DNA of 7,480 bases from Methanobacteriaceae archaeon (GCA_011620845.1 WOYJ01000149.1:1-7480); one strand, 5' to 3'; positions 1 to 6,038 are shown, counted from the first letter of the stretch. Notes: a model not told the origin generated them from the letters alone. Translations and numbers: made by a program.

Positions 1-155
1 CCAATTAACGCTTGCCGGGACACTTCGATAATCTGGTTAGTTTTACAGACTTAAACGGATTTTAAATCTCAATATTAATTTAAATTTATTATAGTCTTAT
101 AGTCAGTTTCTTTTGATGCCCATAATAATCATTAAATTTAAGCACTAATATCGAC
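1..155. other. AT-rich stretch with no supported gene
   Basis: No complete reading frame is seen here. Short open stretches at the left edge on either strand run into stops within about 20 codons. The first 50 bases are less AT-rich than the rest and could be the tail of a gene beginning outside the window, for example a plus-strand frame ending at a TAA near 52-54. That cannot be decided from this sequence. The remaining ~100 bases are strongly AT-rich and lie downstream of the minus-strand gene at 156. Confidence 0.4.
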
Positions 156-383
156 CTATTCAAGTAAGAATGGTTGTATTGGTGCCCCTTTGTCTTTCCA
201 TTCAATGGGTATGAGTTGTTTTGTTACTATCTCTGGTATTCCTTGAGCTGCCATTGCACGATCTTCGGGAGTTAAGTTATATAATACAAATGGCCCCACC
301 AAATATTCAGGACCAGTGTGCTCTTGAAAAAACTCTACATACTCTTTTTGTATCCTAATCATCTCTTCAGAATCTATTTCCAA
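156..383 (-). CDS. small conserved-looking protein of unknown function (75 aa)
   Basis: I do not recognise this 75-residue product. It is soluble-looking and acidic to neutral, with no signal peptide or membrane segment. It opens with a predicted amphipathic helix (EEMIRIQKEYVEFFQEH), followed by a Gly/Pro-containing strand-like stretch (GPEYLVGPFVLYNL), a short helix (TPEDRAMAAQG) and a Pro-rich C-terminus. The composition resembles a real globular protein rather than a chance frame. The reading frame starts at a TTG, with AGGA only 3 nt upstream. The next candidate is an ATG at codon 8 (360-362), preceded directly by GAAGAG. Neither spacing is ideal, so the start is uncertain. It is divergent from the lipoprotein gene at 632. 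A TATA-like element at about 419-427 would give a very short leader. A decayed remnant of a longer gene is possible. Confidence 0.55.
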   Translation of the reverse strand: MEIDSEEMIRIQKEYVEFFQEHTGPEYLVGPFVLYNLTPEDRAMAAQGIPEIVTKQLIPIEWKDKGAPIQPFLLE

Positions 384-417
384 ACTTCCTACTCGTCCAT
401 ATAATTAAGTATTCTCA

Positions 418-428
418 ATCTATATATG
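418..428 (-). promoter_or_regulatory. candidate TATA element for the 75-aa gene
   Basis: The minus strand reads CATATATA here, preceded by CATCCA. An archaeal start site about 25 nt downstream would fall near 396, giving a leader of roughly a dozen bases before the TTG at 383. The surrounding DNA is so AT-rich that chance TATA-like strings are common. Confidence 0.3.
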
Positions 429-540
429 TGGATGCTATAATTGATCTATCTTATCTAAACCTGATTTTAGAAGTTTCAATAATATTAGTAATAAGTTCAC
501 ATAAATTTTTAGCATTTTTTATATTGAATCACAAAAAATA

Positions 541-557
541 ACGAAACATTATATATC
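541..557 (+). promoter_or_regulatory. archaeal BRE/TATA promoter of the lipoprotein gene
   Basis: ACGAAAC (BRE-like purine-rich element, 541-547) is followed directly by TTATATAT (549-556). This is a good match to the archaeal BRE+TATA layout. The start site would lie near 578-582, giving a leader of about 50 nt that contains the ribosome binding site at 619-624. Confidence 0.6.
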
Positions 558-631
558 TAAAGATAAGAGTAAGTATTGGAATCGCTATTATCCATAATTC
601 AGAGATTTACAGGATTAAGGGAGTGTAGAAA

Positions 632-991
632 ATGTTAAAAAAGTTTGAAATCGGCTTGTTAGTAATATCTGTACTTTTAATTGCAGTGGCTGTATCGGGA
701 TGTGTAGCATCACCGGTTAAAGTAGTGGTAAATTATCCTGGTAGTTGGAATGGTACCATAACTACAGAAAAGGAAACACGGACAATAGAAGGTACTGGTG
801 AAGAAACAATTGATTTAGGCACGTATGTTGGTAGTTTGAAAGTTGATGTTGAAAAGAAGGATAAAGACTCCAATGAAACACTATCCATACAGTTAATGAG
901 AGGAGATGAAATAGTCAATTCAGCTAATTCCTCTGTTAGCGGAGGCGGTGAATTAGAAGATGCTATATTGAGCGTCCATATAACTGCTTAA
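632..991 (+). CDS. predicted secreted lipoprotein, unknown function (119 aa)
   Basis: Residues 1-24 form a classic lipoprotein signal: positive N-terminus (MLKK), hydrophobic core LLVISVLLIAVAV, and lipobox V21-S22-G23-C24. The mature protein is therefore predicted to be anchored by a lipid on Cys24 on the outer face of the membrane. The mature part (about 95 aa) is rich in alternating beta-strand patterns (VKVVVNYPGSWNGTI, ETIDLGTYVGSLKVDVEKKD, ETLSIQLMRGDEIVNSA, AILSVHITA). It also has N-x-S/T sequons (NGT, NET, NSS), so glycosylation is possible. It looks like one small beta-sandwich. Methanobacteria encode many short lipoproteins of this general look, but the family is not one I can name. 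GGAG (620-623) lies 8 nt before the ATG, which fixes the start. The gene ends with TAA and converges on the broken gene at 1063-1528. Confidence 0.75.
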   Translation: MLKKFEIGLLVISVLLIAVAVSGCVASPVKVVVNYPGSWNGTITTEKETRTIEGTGEETIDLGTYVGSLKVDVEKKDKDSNETLSIQLMRGDEIVNSANSSVSGGGELEDAILSVHITA

Positions 992-1062
992 AAATAAATA
1001 AATATAAAGTGATGGGATACTAATAACACATTATCTTCTTTTATTCACCATTTATTATCAAT

Positions 1063-1528
1063 TTAACAAACAAAATCTTCTATCTCCCCGGTGAAGTTGT
1101 TTGCTGCCTTTACAATGGGTTCCTTAACTGCCAGGACAAACCCAACATTACTTTCACGGATGGACAACAACCTATCCCCTTCATTTACATTAAAACAATT
1201 AAGTGATTTTTCAGGTAACTTGAATACGCCCTGCTTGTTTATTTTAACCCAGGAGTAATATCTACCCTTCCATTTAACCGGCTTTCCTTCCGGTAGTGAA
1301 TAATGCCTGAATTCCGGTGGTCAATTAATAAACATTTCATAATGGATTCACATATCAATCCCTGTCTGGATACGACGAATCCGCCTGAACTTTTACTTCC
1401 AGAGATGAGAATCAACTTATCTTCTGTAAATAATTTGTATTCATCTATTACCTGTCTGGAAACACATCCTTCTTTTCCAATGGGGACCATCCGAAAACGG
1501 ATTTTCCACCTTTAGCTATTTGGGGCAT
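1063..1528 (-). pseudogene. AbrB-like two-repeat protein, broken by two frameshifts
   Basis: Three overlapping frames together encode one protein. The first starts at ATG 1528 (MPQIAKGGKSVFGW...) and stops at 1450-1448 after 26 codons. The second carries VPIGKEG...GGFVVSRQ and stops near 1239. The third carries LPEGKPVKWKGRYYSWVKI...GFVLAVKEP and ends at TAA 1065-1063. Adding one C to the minus-strand CCCC run at 1485-1482, and one C at the CC at 1317-1316, restores a single 155-codon frame. The repaired protein has two similar halves. Residues ~13-55 (GWSPIGKEGC...LILISGSKSSGGFVV) and ~93-135 (SWVKINKQGV...RLLSIRESNVGFVLA) share the pattern of a SpoVT/AbrB-like swapped-hairpin domain. A DNA-binding or regulatory role is inferred from this only. 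The ATG lies 38 nt after the TIGR00266 stop and has no clear ribosome binding site. A sequencing or assembly error at both C runs would make this an intact gene. Confidence 0.7.
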
Positions 1529-1544
1529 GATAAGTTACAATAAA

Positions 1545-1557
1545 CTTTCAAAAAATA
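1545..1557 (-). terminator. T-rich tract after the TIGR00266 gene
   Basis: On the minus strand, just after the TAA of the gene ending at 1567, the sequence reads CCTTATTTTTTG. A run of U without a strong hairpin is typical of archaeal termination. It could end or weaken transcription before the broken AbrB-like gene at 1528. Confidence 0.3.
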
Positions 1558-1566
1558 AGGGTATAA

Positions 1567-2244
1567 TTAATTACCCGAATCTTTAGGCAAATGAGGTATC
1601 AACCAGGATAAGAATGCATCCTCACTTCTTGACTGTATCCAAACCCTTCCTGGTCCTGTTAATTCAACAACCAATCCTTCACCACTGAAAAATGTGGACT
1701 TAAGTCCGCCTATCCTCTTTACCTTGTAACCAACCCCATCATCAAAGGCCACTACGTGTCCGGTGTCTATTCTGCAGGTTTCACCATCCCCCAATGTAAT
1801 GGGGTGCACTGCTCCAAAACTGGAAGCAAACATCGTCCCCGTTCCTTCGATTTTTAACAGGAACAGCCCCTCTCTGGAGAAAAACGTTTTTGATCCTCCC
1901 CATTTGGTGTCTATGTCAATATCAACAGTCCCTGCCATAAAAGAACCAGATTGAACAAACACCCTGTTGTTATCCAGATCCATGGCATGAATATCTCCAG
2001 GTAATGGAGGAGCCATGGTAACCTCACCAGGAATTTCTGCAATGAATTTATTAATGAAAAAGCTTTCTCCACCAAGCAGGCTTCTTTTTAAACCTTTAAA
2101 AAGTCCCCCTCTTATTCCAGTCTCAATTTTTATTCCACTGGACATGCTTACAAATGCCCCTGCTTCTGCATTAACCTGCTCAGACATCTCCATATTCAGT
2201 TTAAGCAGAGCATAAGACGGTTGGTACAATATCTCATAGTCCAT
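1567..2244 (-). CDS. TIGR00266 / AIM24-family protein (225 aa)
   Basis: The 225-residue product matches the TIGR00266 (AIM24, formerly DUF124) family in length and signature. It has an N-terminal strand region, AEAGAFVSM (27-35), a Gly-rich middle with GIRGGLFKGLKRSLLGGESFF (43-63), repeated strand-turn units (EGLFLLKIEGTGTMFASS, GEGLVVELTGPG) and the C-terminal GPGRVWIQSRS (197-207). Members form a compact three-fold beta structure. The mitochondrial relative AIM24 affects inner-membrane organisation, but the function in archaea and bacteria is not established. No signal peptide or membrane helix is visible, so it should be cytoplasmic or membrane-associated. The ATG start is well supported: GAGGTA at 2256-2251 lies 7 nt upstream. 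The next gene downstream on the same strand is the broken AbrB-like gene, 38 nt away, so the two may have been co-transcribed. Confidence 0.9.
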   Translation of the reverse strand: MDYEILYQPSYALLKLNMEMSEQVNAEAGAFVSMSSGIKIETGIRGGLFKGLKRSLLGGESFFINKFIAEIPGEVTMAPPLPGDIHAMDLDNNRVFVQSGSFMAGTVDIDIDTKWGGSKTFFSREGLFLLKIEGTGTMFASSFGAVHPITLGDGETCRIDTGHVVAFDDGVGYKVKRIGGLKSTFFSGEGLVVELTGPGRVWIQSRSEDAFLSWLIPHLPKDSGN

Positions 2245-2290
2245 TTTTATTACCTCATGAATTAATTCTTCACATGATACTGGGTACTAT

Positions 2291-2304
2291 TTGTATAAAA
2301 ATTA
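2291..2304 (-). promoter_or_regulatory. candidate TATA element for the TIGR00266 gene
   Basis: The minus strand reads ATAATTTTTATACAA. A start site about 25 nt downstream would be near 2272, leaving a leader of under 30 nt that includes the GAGGT site at 2256-2252. Spacing is good and the match to consensus is moderate. Confidence 0.4.
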
Positions 2305-2387
2305 TTGCATTTTACGAACTCAATCCCTGAATACAAAAAGCTATTAAGGGTTTCATTTTCAAGTTTATCCTTCTATTCAATGAGTAC

Positions 2388-2405
2388 GACAAAAAATTTA
2401 TATTA
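2388..2405 (+). promoter_or_regulatory. candidate plus-strand promoter for a small RNA
   Basis: CGACAAAAAA (BRE-like) runs into TTTATATTA (about 2397-2405). The predicted start is near 2425-2430. No protein gene follows on this strand, so the promoter would serve the structured segment at 2430-2491, the box C/D RNA at 2511-2570, or both as one precursor. Confidence 0.4.
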
Positions 2406-2424
2406 CTTAAAATTAATGTATTAT

Positions 2425-2500
2425 CTGTAAAACCGGGGAGTTAAGTAGTACCTTGAGGTGCACGTTCCAACAGTACTTCCAGGTACTGGTTCTTTTTATT
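2425..2500 (+). ncRNA. possible structured small RNA of unknown type
   Basis: This is an inference from structure and context. AACC (2431-2434) can pair with GGTT (2488-2491). Inside that, AGTACCT (2447-2453) pairs perfectly with AGGTACT (2481-2487). A competing hairpin is also possible, with AGTAC (2472-2476) pairing to GTACT (2483-2487) around a 6-nt loop. The segment is followed by TCTTTTTATT (2491-2500), a plausible archaeal termination tract, and preceded at the right distance by a TATA element. It is also less AT-rich than its surroundings, as functional RNAs often are in such genomes. It has no C/D boxes and no ACA tail. It could instead be the leader of the C/D RNA precursor. Confidence 0.35.
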
Positions 2501-2510
2501 CTAGTTAAAT

Positions 2511-2570
2511 AAGCCAATGATGAACCCTATGAGCTCTGAATCGTGATGAATGATGGGCGAGCTGAGGCTT
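2511..2570 (+). ncRNA. box C/D guide sRNA (2'-O-methylation guide)
   Basis: All parts of an archaeal C/D RNA are present in order. The 5' stem strand is AAGCC (2511-2515) and box C is ATGATGA (2517-2523). Next come a 12-nt guide ACCCTATGAGCT (2524-2535) and box D' CTGA (2536-2539). After a 3-nt linker come box C' GTGATGA (2543-2549), a 12-nt guide ATGATGGGCGAG (2550-2561) and box D CTGA (2562-2565). The 3' stem strand GGCTT (2566-2570) pairs perfectly with the 5' strand. Such RNAs assemble with L7Ae, Nop5 and fibrillarin, which methylates the target ribose opposite the fifth guide base upstream of D or D'. The D guide predicts a target CUCGCCCAUCAU or G-U variants. UUCGCCCAUUA near the 23S A-loop, recalled from memory, would pair over 11 bp. 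The D' target is unresolved. The end is 7 nt from the cbiJ stop on the opposite strand. Confidence 0.88.
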
Positions 2571-2577
2571 ACCATAT

Positions 2578-3351
2578 CTATTCTAGTTTTTTTATTTCCT
2601 CAACTACATCATCCACATTGTTGTAGACTGTTTTACCCTTCAGTTCATCTACTTCGGGCCGCATAACCATCACTATATGAATACCCAGTTCCAGTGCAGC
2701 CTGAAGCTTTGAGGGGGTTCCACCGGATTTCCCGCTTTCCTTGGTGACCACCACTGAGATATCATATTCCTTCATTAAGGCCTGGTTGAATTCCTTGGAA
2801 TAGGTGCCCTGCATGGCTACGATATTCTGTGGGGGTATGCCTGCTTCCTGGCATTTTTCTATGGAAAAAGTAGTGGGGAGAATCCGGGCCACTATCCTGT
2901 GGGGATAGATCCTCCCTGTTAAATGATGCAGAGTCATAACCCCCGCCAGGTGTAATATGCGGCTGTCTCCTAATTTTACGATCTCCTCCACAGCTTCTTG
3001 GAAGTTATTCACTTTATGGATCAATTCATTCTCCGGAATATCCAGTGTCGGCCTGTCGAAGCGTATATATCTTATTTTATCTTTTTCAGCGGTTTTTATG
3101 GCGTTCCTGGTGGCATCTGATGCGAAGGGATGGGTGGCGTCGATGAGAACATCTATCTCATTATCTCTTATAATCTCGGCCAGTTTCACAGAATCAAAGC
3201 GTCCCACCAGGACTTTATCAGCCCCTGCTTGTTTGGCGAGTTCCCCACCATTGAGGGAGATGGCAGTGGCCAGGATATAGTTACCTGTAAGTGAGAGCTT
3301 TTTGATTATTTTCCGTGCGTCACTGGTACCGGCCATCACCATTATGTTCAA
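2578..3351 (-). CDS. cbiJ: precorrin-6A / cobalt-precorrin-6A reductase (cobamide synthesis)
   Basis: The product reduces the corrin ring precursor precorrin-6A, or its cobalt form in the anaerobic route used by methanogens, with a nicotinamide cofactor. Methanogens need cobamides for methyl transfer. The CbiJ/CobK signatures are visible: an N-terminal strand with MVMAGTSDARK (4-14), DATHPFA (71-77), RYIRFDRP (94-101) and VVVTKESGKSGGTPSK (200-215). Length (257 aa) is normal for the family. The frame is open from a TTG at 3363, but no binding site precedes that codon. A TTG at 3351 has GGTG (3361-3358) 6 nt upstream and gives MNIMVMAGTSD, like family N-termini, so it is preferred. An ATG at 3342 is a further option. 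The gene follows the ATPase by 25 nt (13 nt to the longer start), so an operon is likely. It converges on the C/D RNA. Confidence 0.9.
   Translation of the reverse strand: MNIMVMAGTSDARKIIKKLSLTGNYILATAISLNGGELAKQAGADKVLVGRFDSVKLAEIIRDNEIDVLIDATHPFASDATRNAIKTAEKDKIRYIRFDRPTLDIPENELIHKVNNFQEAVEEIVKLGDSRILHLAGVMTLHHLTGRIYPHRIVARILPTTFSIEKCQEAGIPPQNIVAMQGTYSKEFNQALMKEYDISVVVTKESGKSGGTPSKLQAALELGIHIVMVMRPEVDELKGKTVYNNVDDVVEEIKKLE
2586..2597 (+). terminator. T-tract downstream of the box C/D RNA
   Basis: GTTTTTTTATTT on the plus strand, 16 nt past the sRNA stem, could stop plus-strand transcription. It overlaps lysine codons at the 3' end of cbiJ on the other strand, so coding constraint explains part of the run. 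Confidence 0.3.
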
Positions 3352-3376
3352 TATAAACACCAAATTTTTATTTTAA

Positions 3377-5902
3377 CTATTTTACAATCCTTTCCACCAG
3401 CCAGTCACTTACCAGGATGGTGCTGGCAATCAATAGGATGATAACCCAATCAAACAATCCAAGTGCTGTGGTCCTGAATATTCCCTGCAGGAATGGTAAG
3501 TATATAACTCCTAACTGCAGTAGTACAGAAGCTCCCACCGCTATGTAGAGGAAATTATTGGAAAATCCATGTTCAGCACGGCAGTTGAACACGTTGAATA
3601 TCTGGTACATGACGAAGAGGGTGAAGGCCATGGACATGGCATAGATCTGTTCAGCTCCGTTTGTCAGAAGGTACGAATAGAGTGCCAGCGTACCAATGGT
3701 CATCACCACACCAGCGACTATAATTTTAGTGAGGTTTTTCCGTGGTATGATCTCCTCTTTAAGTGGGGGTCGTTCCATCACGTTGTGTTCTGGCGGTTCA
3801 ACACCCAGTGATTGGGCGGGTGGTCCGTCCATGATGATGTTTATCCATAACACCTGTATAGGGTTGAAGGGGACTGGTAATCCTATTATGGACGAGGATG
3901 TTATGGTTAATATAGCTCCGATGTTGGTTGATAGTTGGAAACGGACGAACCTGCGTATATTATCGAATATGGTACGTCCTTCACGCACTGCCTTGACTAT
4001 GGTGGCGAAGTTGTCATCCTGTAGGAGCATGTCGGCGGATTCCTTGGCCACGTCGGTACCGCTTCCCATGGCCACACCAATAGCCGCTTTCTTGAGTGCG
4101 GGTGCATCGTTAACTCCATCACCGGTCATGGATGCCACGTTGCCTGTCTGTTTAAGGGCGTCTACTATGCGTACTTTCTGTTCAGGGAATACTCTGGCGT
4201 ATACGCTGATGTCGTTCACCATGTTCAGGAATTCCTCGTCACTGAGTTTGTCCAGGTCTGAACCAGTGAGTGCTACAATTTCATCACTGTCTTTAATTTT
4301 CAATTCCCGGGCTATGGCCACTGCGGTGTCCTTATGGTCCCCTGTAATCATAACCACTCTTATACCAGCCTTTTTGGCAACGGCGATGGCGTCTCTGGCT
4401 TCATCCCGTGGTGGGTCCATCATACCCACCAGACCAGCGAAGATGAGGTTTTTTTCCAGGTTTTCTTTATCTTCCAGGTCTTCATCTAGACTTAATTTAC
4501 GATAGGCAAACCCAAGGATCCTAAGTGCGTTGCCGGTCATTTCCTTCAGGTTCTGCATCACTTCATCGATGTCTTCGGGTTGTAATGCGCAGACAGCGTC
4601 TTCCCCTTCAATATGGGAGCATCTCTCCAGGAGTACTTCAGGGGCTCCCTTAACCAGGACGTAACGGTCTTCTTCAAACTGGTTTACCGTGGTCATCCTC
4701 TTCCGGGTGCTGTCCAGTGGTATCTCCAGTAACCGGGGATATCTTTCCTCCAGTTCCTTCCGGTGGTAACCGTTTGCATCGGCATACATGAGGAGCGCTG
4801 CATCTGTGGGGTCGCCTAATACTTTTTCATAGGAGTAGGTCGCGTTGTTACAGAGGGCGGAGATGGTGTTCACCATCTTGTAATCCTTCACCCTGGTATC
4901 CCGGACTGTCATCTGGTTCAAGGTTAGTGTCCCGGTTTTATCGGTACATATCACGTTACAGGAACCTAATGTTTCCACTGCCAGGAGTTTACGTACGATG
5001 GCGTTGCTCCTGGCCATTCTCTGCATTCCTAAAGCTAAAGTTAAGGTTAAAATAGCAGGTAAACCTTCCGGTACAGCGGCCACTGCCAGAGATACGGCAG
5101 TCATGAAGTTGTCCACCAGGGGTATTCCCTGCAGGTAGCCCAGGGTGAATACCACGGAACAAACCACTACGGCCAGTAATCCCAGTGTCTTTCCTAGCCG
5201 GGCTATCTTCTGTTGTAATGGTGTATCTTCATCTACTCCCTGGATCATCTCCGCGATCTTCCCTATCTCGGTGCCCATTCCAATTCCAACCACCACTCCC
5301 TTTCCACGGCCACTTGCAACACCAGTTTCCATAAAGGCCATGTTATCGGCGTCATGATCATCTGAAACAATTATATCTGTACTTTTATCCACAGGGAGGG
5401 ATTCACCGGTCAGGGCTGATTCATCGATGAGGAGGTCGTAGCTTTCTACTATCCTGAGGTCGGCGGGGACTTTGTCTCCTTCCTCCAATAACACTATATC
5501 TCCCAGGGTGAGGTCTCCAGCGGTTACCTTCTGCTCCTGGCCGTCCCTTATAACCACGGCTTCAGCGGATATGAGTCCTTTGAGTTTTTCCATGGCTTTC
5601 TCGGCACGGTATTCCTGGACGAACCCCACTATAGCATTTATGAGTACCACAATTAAAATAACGATTGCATCCAGGGCGTCTCCCACATAGTAGGCGGCTA
5701 CTGCAGCTATGATCAAGATTAAAATGAGTATATCCATGAACTGACCTAAAAAGAGCCTTACTGGTCCTGCCTTTTTTTCCTCGACCAGTTCATTCTTACC
5801 GTACTTGACCAGGTTTTCCTCAGCCTGCTTGCTGGTCAAACCATTTATATCAGAATTAAGGTTTTTTAAAGTTTCGTCTATACTTAACTTCTTCCATTTC
5901 AT
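3377..5902 (-). CDS. P2-type cation-transporting P-type ATPase, calcium class
   Basis: An ATP-driven membrane pump of 841 residues, most likely exporting Ca2+ (Mn2+ possible). The N-terminal cation-ATPase domain lies at about 2-50 and M1-M2 at about 52-95. The actuator motif TGES is at 165-168. M3-M4 contain PEGLP (278-282). The phosphorylation motif DKTGT has Asp321, the nucleotide-binding KGAPE is at 418-422, TGD at 520-522, and the hinge motif GDGVNDAP at 594-601. M5-M10 follow from about 652 to 837. Of the SERCA Ca2+ ligands, Glu279, Asn688 and Asp692 (site II) are kept. The site I positions corresponding to Glu771, Thr799 and Glu908 are Ala663, Met691 and Gln767, as in PMCA-like pumps, so one ion per cycle is expected. 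The start is supported by AGGTG 8 nt before the ATG. There is no extra regulatory tail. It is the first gene of a probable pair with cbiJ. Confidence 0.93.
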   Translation of the reverse strand: MKWKKLSIDETLKNLNSDINGLTSKQAEENLVKYGKNELVEEKKAGPVRLFLGQFMDILILILIIAAVAAYYVGDALDAIVILIVVLINAIVGFVQEYRAEKAMEKLKGLISAEAVVIRDGQEQKVTAGDLTLGDIVLLEEGDKVPADLRIVESYDLLIDESALTGESLPVDKSTDIIVSDDHDADNMAFMETGVASGRGKGVVVGIGMGTEIGKIAEMIQGVDEDTPLQQKIARLGKTLGLLAVVVCSVVFTLGYLQGIPLVDNFMTAVSLAVAAVPEGLPAILTLTLALGMQRMARSNAIVRKLLAVETLGSCNVICTDKTGTLTLNQMTVRDTRVKDYKMVNTISALCNNATYSYEKVLGDPTDAALLMYADANGYHRKELEERYPRLLEIPLDSTRKRMTTVNQFEEDRYVLVKGAPEVLLERCSHIEGEDAVCALQPEDIDEVMQNLKEMTGNALRILGFAYRKLSLDEDLEDKENLEKNLIFAGLVGMMDPPRDEARDAIAVAKKAGIRVVMITGDHKDTAVAIARELKIKDSDEIVALTGSDLDKLSDEEFLNMVNDISVYARVFPEQKVRIVDALKQTGNVASMTGDGVNDAPALKKAAIGVAMGSGTDVAKESADMLLQDDNFATIVKAVREGRTIFDNIRRFVRFQLSTNIGAILTITSSSIIGLPVPFNPIQVLWINIIMDGPPAQSLGVEPPEHNVMERPPLKEEIIPRKNLTKIIVAGVVMTIGTLALYSYLLTNGAEQIYAMSMAFTLFVMYQIFNVFNCRAEHGFSNNFLYIAVGASVLLQLGVIYLPFLQGIFRTTALGLFDWVIILLIASTILVSDWLVERIVK

Positions 5903-5993
5903 TGCAAAAACACCTAAATTTTCTACAAAACTATCTTACTCAATAATTTGATCATCTTCATTTCTATCTGATTTATTTCTGGGCTTTTTATCT

Positions 5994-6009
5994 TTTTATA
6001 TAATCGGCT
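5994..6009 (-). promoter_or_regulatory. promoter of the ATPase-cbiJ pair
   Basis: The minus strand reads AGCCGATTATATAAA, a TATA element (6003-5995) with a purine-containing upstream box. The predicted start site near 5972 leaves a leader of about 70 nt to the ATG at 5902. It lies between the end of the TrmB gene (6039) and the ATPase, which suggests the two are separate transcription units despite sharing a strand. Confidence 0.5.
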
Positions 6010-6013
6010 TCCA

Positions 6014-6033
6014 GAAGATTTCATATTATCTTC
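6014..6033. repeat. short inverted repeat between TrmB gene and ATPase promoter
   Basis: GAAGAT (6014-6019) and ATCTTC (6028-6033) form a perfect 6-bp inverted repeat with an 8-nt spacer, just upstream of the ATPase TATA element on the minus strand. It could be an operator or a weak hairpin after the TrmB stop. In DNA this AT-rich the match may be chance. Confidence 0.25.
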
Positions 6034-6038
6034 ATTGG

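Noticed and set aside
1..60. 3' end of a gene entering from the left
   Set aside because: Both strands have short open frames here but too few codons to judge, with no recognisable motif.
1303..1515. Plus-strand open frame of 70 codons
   Set aside because: It overlaps the broken AbrB-like gene on the other strand, whose three frames join into a coherent protein. The plus-strand peptide has no such pattern.
2425..2500. H/ACA guide RNA
   Set aside because: The hairpin is not followed by an ANA/ACA box and no clear kink-turn was found in the stem, so only a generic structured-RNA call is kept.
2957..3280. Plus-strand open frame of 107 codons
   Set aside because: It is antisense to cbiJ across its conserved motifs and has no ribosome binding site. 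It is a shadow.
3696..4505. Plus-strand open frame of 269 codons
   Set aside because: It is entirely antisense to the P-type ATPase, whose catalytic motifs are intact. The translation is Ser/Thr/Pro-rich and typical of a shadow frame.
6014..6033. Intrinsic terminator after the TrmB gene
   Set aside because: The 6-bp inverted repeat is not followed by a T-run on the minus strand, so it is listed only as a short repeat.
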